Source: Galeruca laticollis (lineage: Eukaryota; Arthropoda; Insecta; Coleoptera; Chrysomelidae). From it: a DNA stretch of 64,000 nt. A program made the position numbers and the translations under genes. Position 1 is the stretch's first letter; each line of letters starts with the position of its first letter. The stretch spans positions 20,519,114 through 20,583,113 of the forward strand of contig OY998179.1 of assembly GCA_963921935.1 (NCBI GenBank), read 5' to 3'. The notes under the pieces are model-generated. The model worked only from the letters and a program-made list of their open reading frames with translations. It ran no database searches and was not told the DNA's origin. Shown here piece after piece: positions 10,258 through 25,200 of this stretch.

Positions 10258-13200
10258 GTATAATTTGATTAACAAATTTCGTAGTTTATTTTCTAGTAGG
10301 TATTAAAAATGTCTCTCTTTCAGATGTGAAGAAAACTTTTACGATTTCTCTTCATTGGGATGTAAAACTTGTGGTTGCTATCCAGCTGGTTCACTTTACA
10401 ACGAACCGAGATGTAATCCTAATACAGGAGTTTGCCAATGTAAGGATAACGTTGAAGGAAAACAGTGTAACGATTGCAAACCGGGCTTTTTCAATTTGGA
10501 CGAAGAAAACGCATTTGGATGTACTCCATGTTTTTGCTACGGTCACTCTGCACAATGTAGCTCTGCATCTCAGTTCTTCAGGTATATAATTGCATCTTCG
10601 TTCTTCAGAGGAAATGAGAAGTGGACAGCCGAAGATGAATATCATAGGAAAATCGAGGTTAAATATGAACCTATCAGCCAGAGTATTGGCGTTCATACAA
10701 CTGGAGATGAAGCTGTTTATTTTGTGGCTCCAAATAGATTTTTGGGTGATCAAAGAACTTCCTATAATCAACTGTTGGAGTTTACGTTGCAGATTGGGGA
10801 TAATAGAGTAGTACCGACTGCGACAGATATTATATTAGAAGGATCAGGAACATCTGTTACTAATACAATTTTCGCACAAAAGAATCCAGTGCCTAATATG
10901 CAGGTATGTACCTAGTTATAACTTATTCCAGTGTTTTGATTAATATTTCGATTTTTTAGAGTCAAGTCTATAAATTCCGTCTTCATGAACATCCTGACTA
11001 CGGTTGGCAACCTCGTCTTCCCTCACGGTCATTCATTTCCATTTTGACCAATCTAACAGCTATAAAGATTAAAGGAACATATGCGCCTGAAGGTGTTGGA
11101 TTCTTAGACGAAGTCAAACTGGAAACTGCTTCCAGAGGAGTTGCTGGGAAACCTGCTTTGTGGGTCGAATCTTGCGCTTGCCCAACAGGTAAGGTGGATT
11201 TCCTTACTAAAAACAATTTCTACGAAATTTTGTTTTAGGTTACGTTGGACAATTCTGTGAATCTTGCGCTCCGGGATTCAGACACGAACCCGCATTGGGA
11301 GGTTCATTTATGCCTTGTGTTCCATGTGATTGTAACAATCACGCTGAAATTTGCGACTCTGAAACAGGTCGATGTATTTGCGCTCATAATACTGCTGGTG
11401 AAAACTGCGAATTATGTGCGAGAGGATATTATGGAAACGCATTAGGAGGTAAGTAAATAAATCCTCTATACAGAATGTATTAAAATCGTGGGACTAAAAG
11501 AATATATCGTAGGTTTAAAAAATTTTCCTTGGGCACTGAGTTATTGACTGTTACAACTTCAACTGCAAATTTCTTTTCAACGGTGAGCGGCGCAGTTGAA
11601 GAACTGAGATAGCAGAAATTAACATAAACGCATGTGCACTCGGCAGAGTAATAATTATTATACCAATCTGCGTATATACCATAAGGGCACATATTATTGA
11701 TCGGGTTGAAAAGGGACAAACGGCATTATGAAGGACACGGGATATGGAACATGAACAAGGGGTAAAATTTTGCTTTTATGCCATAAGAGCACTAGCATCC
11801 CACTTTGCAAATAAATATTACAGTTATGTTAATTCAACATCACATTGTGATGATGTTTTCCTCTTGGTTTCATCACATGCACATCTATACAACCGCTTAT
11901 GCCCAGCTTGTGGCTGTTAACTTTTCTGATGTTTCAACTTAACTTCTCAGCGATGTTAATGCGCTGCCTTTTTACATTACTGAGATGTTACTAGAACTTC
12001 CTCAAAAGGAAGTCTTTATAACGAACTAAAAACAACATTTCTGTTACATTCTGAAATGCCTTTTAACATCTTGTCGATGTTAACGCAATGTCTAAAAAAT
12101 AACATCTTATCAATGATCTAAATGCGACATATCAAAAACAATACAGTGTATTCTCTTAGATGTTGTATGGACATTACCTTAACCTCTAAATAACATATCT
12201 CAAACATTCTAGATGACATCCTATAGATGTTTCTGTGCCTAATCAGCAAATACAGGGTGAACAACTAAGAACGCCGGCTGTCGGTCATATTTCAAAAAAT
12301 AATCATGGTACAACTTTTAAAAAATACCTTCAGGAAACTGATCCTGAAAAATCGCTGGAAAATATTTTTGAGTTCCTAAAATATCTGCTATGGGGTGGAA
12401 TGAACACTTAAAAACATAATACTGTGATTATCTCCAAAAAAGACATACTAAAGGTATCCTAGAAATACAATTTTTGATATATTGATGAGATTATGAGAAA
12501 ATGTAGTTAGGGACTTTTTGTCCTTATTCTTCAAATAAGGGGTGGGGGAAGGTTCAACCTAAAAAACAAATGTCATAACACTTTTTTGTTTTTTAATCGA
12601 TATCAGTGTTTTTGTCGTCATTTAAAAGAGTTTTTCCCCTTTAATAAGATATGCTTAACCAAAATTAGCCAAATTTTGTGGACGCTATGTGAAAAAGTCG
12701 ACAATTTTCCCATTTTCTCGGAAATTTCAAATGTAATGAGACATTTTTTAAGTTCTGAAGAAAAGGGATTTACGTTCTCAGATATAAAATTTTTAAAAAT
12801 GCTTCAATTTACATTTGAAATTTCCGAGTGAATACAAAATTAGCTAATTTTGTTATCCATCTTATTAAACATAAAAACTTATAAATGCAGCTAAAATCAT
12901 TAATATCGGATAAAAAACGAAAAAGTTATACATTTGTTCATAAGTTTGTACCTTCCCCACCCATTATTTGAAGAATAATGGGAAAAAATCTCCTTATTAA
13001 ATTTTCTCATAATCTCTTCAAGATTTTAAAAATTGTATTTTTAGGACACCTTTAGTAGTTTTTGTGGAGTACTATGTTTTCGAGTGTTCATTCCTCCCCT
13101 AGCGGATATTTTAGAGACTGCAAAGTATTTCCCAGCAATTTTTCAGTATCACTTACCTAAAGGTAATTTTTTGAAAGTTGAACCGTGATTCTTTTCTGAG

Positions 13201-16200
13201 ATGTGGCCTACAGTCGTTCTTAGTTGTTCATCCTGTACATTTAAAATAGAATAGCAAAAAAGCAATAAAGGATTTAAAACGTTTATTCACTTCTAATGAA
13301 CAGTACAGTAAATTTGAAAAAACAGGTACAAAATTAGAAAAAAAATATCTTGTCCAGGAATCCAACCTAAAAAAAATAAAATTGTGTAAACATATTACAT
13401 AACAAGTGTGGAAAGTGGAAACTATTGAACGCATTCAGTGAAAGCAAGGAATAAAAAAGGGTATATTAATCTGTAGTTGCCATAATGTAACATACTTTGA
13501 AACTGAATTAATAAAGTTTAACGGATACACATACATTACAGCTAGTTTACAGAAAATTTATTAGAATAGTTTTTTAATAATATTAAAACTAATAAAAATT
13601 TTACACCATAAAGATTTTATGAAACATTACATTAAATCAACAGAAATTCAATCTGATTAAAGAAAATTCTATCGTTTACTTACGATTACTTTTTCTTACG
13701 CAAGAGTCGCTGTTTCGAGTGCCTCAACCATTCCATAACGTACACTTTAAAATCTTTATATGTGAAACATTTAAAGGTGTTCTGAACAGCAGCTAATAAA
13801 ACAATTACTTTAGATCAAATTTTGCCCATGGAGACCTTTGATCGATCATCATAAACTACATCAAACTTGATTTTCAGCCAATTGACTGGGACCCATTTTC
13901 CACAAGATACATGCGGGGCTCTTCAAAGGAATAACAACATATTTTATTTCGAGAAGTGACTTTTCATTATTTACCTTCTATTACATACCTCACTCCGTTT
14001 CGCAGGTAAATTCAGGTGTGCCATGAAAATTCATAGTTCTTTTCTGTATAAAATAATATACTATTCTCATCTTGTTATTTTCATCCTGGAACATATTGTA
14101 TATTAACATCGTGGAATTGTAACTTAATAAAAACTAAGCATTATTAATACACTGTATACAAAAAAACTACTTATGAAGAAGAGATATGAACACATTATCA
14201 AGTAAAATGAGTTTATAATTAATTTTATCCAATTGAGTATCCAATAGCTGTGTTTCTACAATAATAAATAATTGAATTATGTTTGTTGACTGGAGCATTC
14301 AGTGCCATAAGTAACATATTCTTCAACTAGATTAATATATGTACCATTGTAAGGGACATCTACAGTTTTTTTTTATTGTATTCGGTGTATTTTCAAATGG
14401 AAATGAGCTTTTTAATAGAAATTTCTGTTTTCAAAGTCTTAAACAGTCTCTAATTGCTCACAAGTTGTTAGTATTAATGTTAAAATTTTCTAAACCTGCA
14501 ATGCTATATTGATGGCTATGACCGCTACTACAAAAACTAGAACTAGAGATACTCGATTCAATATTTTTTGTACTGTTTACTACAATGTCTGTATCAGACT
14601 ATCTGAAATAGTTATTCCCCTTTCTTTACATAATTACCAACTATTCGTTTTTTATTTTATTTATGTAAGTAGCTTCTGAAACATCTTGAACATTGAAAAT
14701 ATTTTCTTCTAGATTCAAATCTCTGCCAACATATGAGCATGTTTTATTATTAATAATAATATCTACCCTATTGCAATATTAAGATTTTTGTAGGGTATAA
14801 TGCATATCTAGGATTTAAAATATTGTGAATAGTTTTTAAAATATACTTACTAACTAAAATATTTTAAAAGTTGAAAAAACCCTTATTTTGTAAATTCTAT
14901 TATATAATGTTAGTGTAAAATTCCGCCACCTGGAATTTCAGTGTACAATAGCCGATTAAAGTCTTGAATGAGTATTAAGTTTTAATAATTATGATTTTGG
15001 AATAGGTACTTACGGATAACAGCTGTTGTTCGTCCATTATAACAAGAATTATAACGAAGCATAGAAACTTAAGCTAAGTAGGAACTAACGAAAACGAAAA
15101 CCACTTTATTCAAGTACTTGCAAAAAATGTGCTTCCTGCAAATAAAAAAATATAACACAAAACTGAAAACCATCCGCCATTTCATGCTTGTCATTTGTTT
15201 ACACAGATAATATTCGTTCGACAGTTCCTCTTCTGTTTTCTTCTTTTTTTTATGTTACTGTGATGTTTAATATGAGATATTACTGAGAGTTTTATGAATT
15301 AACATCATACAGACGTCATCACACGAACTTACTAAAAATTATTTCGAAAGATGTGAAAGTAACTGCAACATGTGATCATCTTAGAAATATGTTAATTTGT
15401 AATATTACAGTAACGTTCTGTATGTGATATTAGTGAGAAGTATACAAATTAACATCGTATGAATGTTTTCTATAGGAAGTTGCTAAAAAGACGTTCATAG
15501 GATGTGTATGTAACTGCGAATTCAAGTATTATTGTGTACATCAAAAATATGTTTTATTTACATGACATGGATGTTAATAGAGTTGGTAATAAAATTAAGA
15601 CATCTAGGAGATATCTTATTAACGTTTTAAATAAACATCACGAAAAGTCTCTAAAAAGAACATCACAAAAAAGACTTGTTATGTTTCTTGTTTAGTGGGA
15701 TGTATCTCTGTTATTATTGATCAGGTTGAAGTGGGACAAACGGAATTATGAAGAAGACGGGGTATGGATAAGGGTAAAATCCTACGTATATGCTATTAAT
15801 GACCCCCGAATTTGTATGGAATTAACGACACTTTGATATTCACCTGACTTAGATAACAGCATATTGGGGAAAAAATCGGCGTATATGCACTCAAATATGA
15901 GAGAGAGTCTGTTGTGTGTGTGTGACGTACGGTCAAAGAGAACAATTAATATACAAGGTGTAGTCGTGAAGACGTTAAGTCATTATTACTACGATTTTTG
16001 TATGGAATAAAATTACACTTTGATAGTCACGTGAAGTAGATTAACAACATATTGAGGAAAAAATCATGCGCAGTAATAGGTACACCATAAGAGCACTTAA
16101 CTTTGTTATTAATGGGTCGATTTGCATGGAATAAACGACACTTTGATACTCATTAGATTAACACAGCTGACCGTAGCCTTCGTTAGGTACAATAAATATT

Positions 16201-19200
16201 TCAAACAAATGTATTAAGATTTAGTTTTCAAAAGTTGTTAGTATTTTTTTTAATTTTTAAGCGAAAATATGTGGCAGATGCATGATAGTCAGTGTTGTAA
16301 GCATCAACACCTTTTTCGATATCTAATCACAAAGTATTAAATAATTATAATGCCAAACCATACCAAACAATTTATGGTAAAAGTATTAATCGAGAACAAT
16401 AAAAAAAGATTTAAAATATGAAAAATGAATTAAAGAAGAAAACAGATATGAAAGCAACTGCAAATAGAAAAAATATTTTGAAAGATTGAGAAAAAAATTG
16501 ATGAACATTATAGATAATGACGACAAAAACCCAATACTGCATAAAATTCCTGGAGCGGCGACAACTGAATTGAAGCCATTGGAAAATGTAGAAATGCAAA
16601 AACCAGCGGAAACAAGACACGTTTTAGTCAGATCTCCTTCTCCCTCTAATTTTACACCATCAAAACAAAAACAAGCTGGAAGGGAAAGAAATAGATGAGA
16701 CTCCAAAATTATGCACAGCAGATCTACAAAGAATGGTTCTTCTTGAGCAATTAAAACTTTCGCGCTTGCAGATAGAGCGAGTACAAATTTTATTAAACAA
16801 GCTATGTCTATCTGAAATCCAAGGTCCTGAAAGCGAAGGTTCCGATACTTCAACGTCTCTAGATTTACATAAAATATTTAGTTATAAATTATGAAACATG
16901 ATACTAATATTTTTTAAGTTTTTGATTATAATGTTGAATTCATAATTATATAACATTTTATATAATTAAATGTTTAGTTGGTAAACTACATTTTTGATTT
17001 CTTCTCTCCGTTGGAGTCCCCTTCTCCTAACATTGTCATCGTTATTTTCTAAATTGTATTCCTCTTCTTCGTCATTCATGACATCTTCTTCATCGACAGA
17101 AAGTGGATCATTTAAATACTTTGGTATATTATGATGTATAGCACAACTAATAATAATAGATGCAACTCTGTCTAGTTTTACCCTAACCTTATATTGCAAA
17201 GTTGGAAACCTTCTCTTCAGTAGGCCAAAGCACCTTTCAATGATGACTCTTTCTTTTTTGAAGAGTGTGTTAAACGTAATTTCTTCACGTGTTTCAGGAT
17301 TTCTGTATGGCGTCATCTGCCAACGACTGATTCCATAACCAGAATCACCTAATAACACCATATTATTCATGTCGATAAAAATTGTAGAATTCTTTAGTAT
17401 CCTACTGCCGTGCACTAACTCAGGCCACTGGACGTCTATGGAAGTGAATTCTTCTTTTCCATTACATGATGCCTGTACATTTATGGAAAAGTAACCTTTT
17501 CTGTTATAGTACTCGTCTCCATGCTCAGATGGTTTCGAAATTCTTATATATGTACAACGTATGGCACCAAATGCACAAGGAAACTGACACTTAGCACTCC
17601 ACTCTTGTTATGCTTCATTAATGTTATTTAAAGGAAAATTTAACTAAATATATGATTTTTGAATTATTTTAGTCAAAACAAATTTCACAGTTTTATTCAC
17701 TGTTGTTCGATGAACGCCTTCATCCTTTCCAACTCCAACTTCAAACATAAATTGAGCCATTTTTAAACGTGTTCGATTGAAGTTCTACACAAGACTAATT
17801 TTTAAGCTGCACATTAGTTGGTTTGAAAAATTCAAAGTTATTACTTAAAAATTGTAGAAAATACTGTATTTTATTCACATCTAAATAAGCATTTACTACA
17901 AAAAAACAGAACATACTTAAAGCAAACAGAATACACTTATAAATTTAAGCTAAGACTTATTATTATTAACAAAAATGTTAGCTTTTGCTACAAAAAAGGT
18001 AGTTAAAGTGTATACTACAATTTTATTCACACTGCCCATTTATATTGAATGTTTTCGTTAAAATATCAATGTTTAAAGAGGTTTTTACTCACCCTTCGAT
18101 AACAATTTTTTATTAGAATCACAATGGAAACTGTCACTTTAGGCGACCCGTACACTGATAATAAAACGTCATCTAAAAATGTTCTAGCTTTTTGTAGGAA
18201 ACGGGTTGGTTAGATGGTTCGCTAGCTCTTAGATTACAATGCGCATGCGAATCACAGAGTTTAAATGAAATTTGCCAAGTACCTAGTATCCTAGTCCCCC
18301 GATTCGTATTTTGGGGAGGACATCCTATAAAGTGTATTTTCTTCAACCTCATACTAATTTTATATTGTCTTCTAGGAACACGAAACGATTGTAAACCTTG
18401 TGGTTGTCCAGAAGGTGGAGCATGTATACAAATCGATGATGACCTGACAATGTGTACGGAATGTCCTACGGGATATACAGGTCATAAATGCGATCTTTGT
18501 TCGGATGGTTATTACGGAGATCCCACTGGAAGATACGGACCGCGAACTCCATGTATTGAATGTGAATGTAACAAGAATATAGATCTTAATGGTATTGGAA
18601 ATTGTAACACAACAAGTGGGGAATGTCTTAGATGTATATATAATACTGGTGGAGCACAGTGTCAAGAATGCTTACCAGGTAAGTAGCTTCCTTTTTCTTT
18701 ATGAATTGTTTCTTGAATGTCTCTGGTACACTATATAAAACAATTGATTTTTTCACTATAGGTTTCTACGGTAACGCCGTGGTTCTTCCCAAAGGTGACT
18801 GTAAACCATGTACCTGTTATCCAGTTGGAACAGTTGCTGAAAAATCTGGAGCACCCGATTGTGATCAAACTACTGGAACTTGTTCTTGTAAACCTCACGT
18901 TGTCGGACTGAATTGTGACCGTTGTGAAGACGGATATTACAATATAATGAGTGGAGAAGGATGTCATGCTTGTAATTGTGATCCAATAGGATCTTTCAAT
19001 CAGACCTGCGATCTTCTAACGGGACAATGTTATTGCAGACCAGGAGTAACAGGGTAAACAACATCTTCTATAAATATTTATTTTTATATTACAATAATTT
19101 GTTTTTAGTTTGAGATGTGATCATTGCGAAGCTAGAAAATATGGTTTTTCTGTAGAGGGTTGCAATGACTGTGATTGTGATTCTATCGGTTCCAAGGACC

Positions 19201-22200
19201 TCCAATGTGATCCATCGGGACAATGTCCTTGCTTAGATAATGTAGAAGGCAGACGATGTGATAGATGTAAAGAAAACAAGTATGACAGAAAAAGAGGTTG
19301 CATAGACTGTCCAGACTGTTATAATTTAGTGCAAGATGCTTATAGAACGCATGAAAACAAACTGCAAAGATTAAATGATATACTTGACGAAATAGAAAGG
19401 AGACCAACTGTGATAGCAGATGACGAATTTCCAGAAGAGTTGGAAAAATTAAGATCAAATATTAGCAATACATACGAAAAAGTGAAAAATATCACTGGGG
19501 ACCACAGCGCCATTCAACAAGTTCACGATATTAGGGAAAGAGAAAAAGAAATATCTCGAACTCTATCGGAAGTAGACGAAACTCTTTTCCTTTTGAAAGA
19601 AAAAAGTCACATAACTGAAATGAATCTGGATCACATTGAAACTAATCTAGAAGAAGGTGAAATTCGATTATCAGAAATCACAAGTACTTTTGATGCACAA
19701 GCCAAAGAAGCTCTAGAGCACGCTATAGAAAGCTCTAAGAAAGCCGGACAGCAATCGGAAAAAATGACTGAAATAGCCCACGAAGCTCGAGATATAGCCG
19801 AACAATTGGATGAAAAAGCCAAAAAGATTACAGATACTGCAGCCGAAGCTAAAAATAAATCAATAGAAGCTTATCTAACAGCTAAAAATGCAACTGGTGA
19901 TCAATCTGATGTAGGAAATAAAGCTAGGAAATTGAAACACGAAGTTTTAGATCTCGAAAATAAATTGAATAGAACTAAAGAATGGACAAATGAAGTAGCT
20001 ACGAAATCATTAATTGCGAAAAACGACGCTCTCACTTTACTTAACGAAGTTAAAAATTTGGAAGTGCCTACAATTGATATTCCTGAATTAAAAGCCATAT
20101 CTGATGATCTGCGTGATAGAGCTTACGAGTTGAGAAATGAAAGTGAAGCTTTGTTCAGAGATAGCCAAGAAATGAGAAAGAATGTCGAAGAAAAATCCAA
20201 TATTGCAAGAAGTTTATTGGAAACCGCATACGAACAACAATCAGTTACAGATGAATTACTTAACGATATTCATGCCACGAAGGAACGCACCGATAATTCT
20301 ATTGACAGATGGAAGAAAATTTTGAACGACACTGAAAGCATCTATAATGATCTGAAAGGTATGACAATTTAATTTAATCGAAAACTTGATATTCAATAAA
20401 TGAGTAGGTACCGTAATTTGTAGGAATGCTAGATCATTCAAAATGTCTATATACAATGTTTTCTAACCTAGTTAATTTATAGATTGATTGACTTACCTGT
20501 GTAACGCTCTTGCGTCGTTACTTATCGGATTGGCGCCTTAACTACAGGTGACGGGTTGCCTCGGGCGCCAGTTTATTAAAGTGGTATGCTCCACTCGCTC
20601 CGGGCAGCGTCAGTGAAGAATTAAAATACTCCATGGGTCACTTATGGTGGTGACAAGAGTGTTGCGGCCGGACGGGCAGATTTTACTTGCCTCCCCGGGT
20701 TCGTAACCTGGGTATTAGCTGCTTAACGTTCTTACCTATTTGCGGATGTTTAGGGGTAGTTGGAGTTGGAGTGAAGAGAAACCAAAAGTTACTTATTTAC
20801 CAAGAGTCTTTATTACACAAAGAGCGGAAAATTTAATCAACTAAACTAAATGTCCTCTAATTCGGGTAGGCGGGGCAAAAGCACTAGTACTAACTACTAT
20901 ACTATCGGTTCAAACGGTCTCCTACGGTAAACTACTACGGTAAGTAAAACAAAGCTTAGCAAGCGTAAGCAAAAATGGGACGGGGGTGCGGTGGACGGTT
21001 AGCGGAAGCCGGGGGGTGCGGTGGACGGTTAGCGGAAGCCAGGGGGTGCGGTGGACGGTTAGCGGAAGCGTGCAGAACTAACACGGATTGCAAGCGATCC
21101 TCTAGGTTAGTCAAAGCTCTACTTTCGGGGATACGGCTCTCGGTTTCCGCGGTATTGAAATCTTTGAGTCGCGACGGCCACTACTAGGATGTGGCTTCTC
21201 AACTTTCTAGTAGCGGACACGGTTTCCCTTGATCGGATGGCTGAAGGCCCAAGCACGGCCGCTACTAGGATGTGAGTACTCAACTTCCTAGTAGAGGACA
21301 CGGTCTCCCTTTACTTCCCCTGGTCGGATTATACGGGCGAGAACCATATACCCTAAGGTATAAAATGAAATAACACTCACCTCGGTTGACGGTACGGTTG
21401 ATCGGTATCTATCGGTATCGGCTTTCTGAAAGAGAACGGGTTTGTGAGCACAATGATGTCTCTTCGATTTAATTCTCACCTGCGTATGCGGGCAAGGTAT
21501 CGAGTCTATGGATAGACTGCCGATTCTGAGAATCGTTCTGCTTTACGGTATGGCTTGTTGGGGATACGGTGCGAAGAAGTAAGTGTCGCCGACTGTCGGT
21601 GCAGGTTAGAGAAATTATATTACATTGTACCGATGTTATTATACGGACGGAGAAATACAGTGTTCGAACGCTTTATTTAATATTATACGGGAGATTGTGC
21701 TTTTGCCCTGTCTTTGAAAATGTAACTTCGTTACACCTGGTGAGGATGATCGATCTAAATTATTTGAGCTGTTGTCCGAAATGATTATTCACCCTGTAGT
21801 ATGCACTCTGTATAGTAACTTGTATAAATTGCCGATATTTATTCATTGCTTTGTTTGGTAATTTAAATCGCGTTGGGCTACTATTGAAGGGAGGGTGGGA
21901 GAATAACCATTACGGACAACAGCTCAAATCATATAGATCAATAATTCTTGCCAGGTAAGTAGACAGAAGGAAAATCGTATTCACTTTTAAGTGCTAGGTT
22001 ATGTCGGAGGTGGTTAATTTTCTTCGTAGCTTCTATCGCAGAAACATTTTTCCAATATATTTTCGACACAGCTTCATGAAAGGACGTTGCTTGTGCGTGC
22101 AAAAAATATAACCACTATTCTGAGCTAGGATTTTCGAAAAACATTTGGGCATTAGTCGATACTCTGAAAATAGTTTTTCAGAGGTTGAAACTTTTTTAGA

Positions 22201-25200
22201 ACTCTCAAGTGCGGGCATCATAGCAAGCCACTTTGTTTTACTGTGGCCCAGCAGTTTGTAATATCTGTGTCAATTGAATCACTGATTCACAAATGTCTTC
22301 CAAAGTGTCTACTCGAGCACTGTAGATGTGGAATAATGAATAAATTTTCACAATGATGCATTCGAAGTCAACTGAAATACAATCAATTGTAGTTTTGATC
22401 ATGTTGTGGATTGTGTGGGCTCCACATCCAATCCCAATGAGTGATTGGCTCAATTTTGCCCCAATTCCTGTTAATTAGTTTTAGGTTAGGTATTCTTCTT
22501 TCCCTTTTGAGTTGTCTTATGTCCATTAAGTTGCACAGTAATATAATGTTCTGTATTGTTCGATCGAAGATTCAGGAGGGTTCGAAATATCATTCTGGAA
22601 GATTGAAAATGATGATAAAAAGAGGTGCGACGGCTGAAAGGGGGAGTTGACAGGAGTGACGTGAGTGAAGTTTGAAGATTTGGCGATAAGTTATAAACGT
22701 TTTTAAATTGGGAGGATATACAGACACTTCGCGCCACGTTGTGCGCTGGTCCGCTCGCTTCCATTCGCGGATCTTCTTTAGGATAGGATCTTTTTCTTGC
22801 TGGTCTTTCATCTTTTGGTTGCAGTCGTCAGGGTTACTTAAATCGGTGCAATTATCCCCTTGTGTTATTCTAGGCGACTACAATGGCGGAAATATAGTTG
22901 GCATGGTCACCATGAATGGGCATCAGCATTGCGGTGTCTTGTACCAGGTCTATGTTCGATTTGAAAGTCGTATTCTTGTAGTGTTTCTATCCATCTTGCC
23001 ACCTGACCTTACGATCTTTTAATGTTTATTTAGAAGCCACTTCAAACTGGAATAATCGGTTCTAACCAGAAATTTTCTGCCGTATAGGTATATACTTACC
23101 GAAGTACTCCATGGATTTAATAATTGTAAGAAGTTCTCGCCTGGTAACGCAATAGTTTTTTTCTGCCATCGACAATGTCTTGCTGAAGTATCTGAGGACT
23201 CTCTCATTACCGTCTTATATTTGGGACACGACTGGTCCAATTCCTACATTACAAGCGTCTGTGTCCAAAATAAGTTTTCCTTCTGGTAGCGGATAACCAA
23301 GGGTCGGAGCTGACGTTAGCTGTTTCTTCAATGAGTCGAACGCTTCTTGACATTCCTTATTCCAGAAAAAGTTTCTTGTTTCTTCAGTTAGTCGCGTCAA
23401 GGGTTCGGCAATGTCCCAACAATTCTTGACATACCGGCGGTAATAGGAACTTGGGCTCAAAAAGCTTCAAATTTGATGCTTGTCTGTCGGAGTTGACCAT
23501 TCCTGAACTGCTTTGATTTTAACAGAATCAACAGCGATTCCACCCTTGCTCACAATATGACCTAGATAGCTGACTTACTTTTGAAACAGGTGACACATAT
23601 TTACGTTTGTAAGATTGGCCATCTGAAGTCTCTTCAGTACTTTTTCGAGATTGGATAGATGTTCATCAAAATTTTTGCCGATTATAATGACGTCATCTAG
23701 ATATACCAGACATTTTTCCCTGAGAATGATCCCCATCAGTCGTTCGAAGGTAGTGGGGGCATTAGACAGACCAAATGGGAGGACCGTAAACTGCTATAAG
23801 CCTGATCCGCTAGTAAAGGCGGTCTTCTCCTTATCTAGGGATCCCTTTCCACTTGCCAGTATCCACTCTTCAAGTCCAAAGTGAATAATGTAGAACCCTC
23901 TAGATCATCAAGGATTTCATTGATCTATGGCAAAGGATAACTGTCCTTTTTAGTAACGTCGTTAAGATTACGGTAATCAACGCAGAATCGCGTTGTTCCA
24001 TCCTCATTTTTCACTAGTATCACGGGAGAGGCCCAAGGATTACTGGATGATGCAACTACTCCGTATCTGCTAGTTCTTTTTGGACTTGGGGCATCCGTCT
24101 GGAATTTCATGAAAGGGTCGTGCATCGCCGACGTCGATCTTGTGTTTCAGCACATTCGTTCCTCCGAGTTTTCTTTCAGCACCAAAGACAGCTTTGTATC
24201 GGTGGACTAGATCTCTTATTTGATTTCTTCCTGATTCCGACAGGGATGGCAATCAGCTGCTCTATTTTGACGGTAATGTCTTTTTCCGTGACTGTTGTCT
24301 GGTGAACAACGGCTATAACTTGTTCTATAGTGCCCAATTGCGTACCTTTCGGAAGGGAGACTGAGTGATCGTTCAGGTTTATTAAGTGCTTCTTGGGTTG
24401 GTAGAGTATTTCTTTTCCCAGAATCAGGTTGTCCATCTTAGGCTCTATCATTGCTGGTGTACTGTTTTGTTCTAGACCATTTAATTGACCAGCTACAACG
24501 CATTCACATTTCGCTGGGAGTTCGACGTCGTCTACCAGCGTTATTGGAACAATGGCTTCATCTTTTCGATGCAAGAATAATTCTTCTGTCCCAATATGGA
24601 GGGTTCGTCATCAAAGGTCCAAGCCAAACTCGCAGTGATTCATCACGTCCATATCGCTTTTATTTCCGCATGGACTTTGGCTGTTTCTCCAGTAGCACTT
24701 CGTAATTTTCAAGTGGAAGGCGACATCCTTCTGTGGTTGCCGACAGTTGGTCGTACGATTGTTTTCGTGGCTTCTGTATATATTAACATGGCACAATTAT
24801 TTTTATGAATTTGTCCGTCCATGTATACGCTGCCCGTTTGTTGTTTGATCGTAGCCAACTTTACAATGGGAGTGTATTTTCGATGATCTAGGGCCTATGT
24901 GTCTCGTCAGAAGTCGCCCCGTTTTAGTTTCCCTGCTGTTGAGGATTTTCAGCAGGGGTTTTTCTGTTACGCGGGCAAGCACTTCTTATGTGGCTAATTT
25001 TACCGCAATCCCAGCATCTCATGGGCCGTCTCTTCTTTGAAGCCACCACCCTCAAGACTTCCTCCACCATTCTTTAAGTTCACTATTCCCCGTACACGAG
25101 CAGGGTCCAGTAGAGCTTCCGTTGCTACCACGGTCTTCGGACGCGTCAGGAGCATCGCTTTTTGAATCTCTGCATTTGAAGACCATAGACGAAAGCTTGT

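Larger units (their letters stand above)
11449..18375 (+). other. Laminin intron of 6.9 kb, filled with mobile elements
   Basis: It contains a 180-bp-scale repeat block interrupted by a 3.9-kb TIR candidate (11796..15702), which itself carries a foldback element (12251..13237), and a Harbinger remnant (about 16411..17790). Between 13240 and 15700 I see no coding sequence. Confidence 0.75.
20571..21921 (-). repeat. Candidate LTR with primer-binding-site-like flank
   Basis: The block is clearly GC-richer than its surroundings. On the minus strand it begins TGTTGTCCGTAATGG, has AATAAAGACTC near its 3' part, and is followed by TGGCGCCCGAGGCAACCC (complement of 20570..20553), which looks like a tRNA primer-binding site. 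No partner LTR or internal coding region remains, so it would be a solo LTR with a short leader. The expected terminal CA is not evident. Confidence 0.4.

Noticed and set aside
10391..10771. Minus-strand frame of 126 codons across laminin
   Set aside because: It is a shadow of the laminin exon, which has conserved Cys spacing on the other strand.
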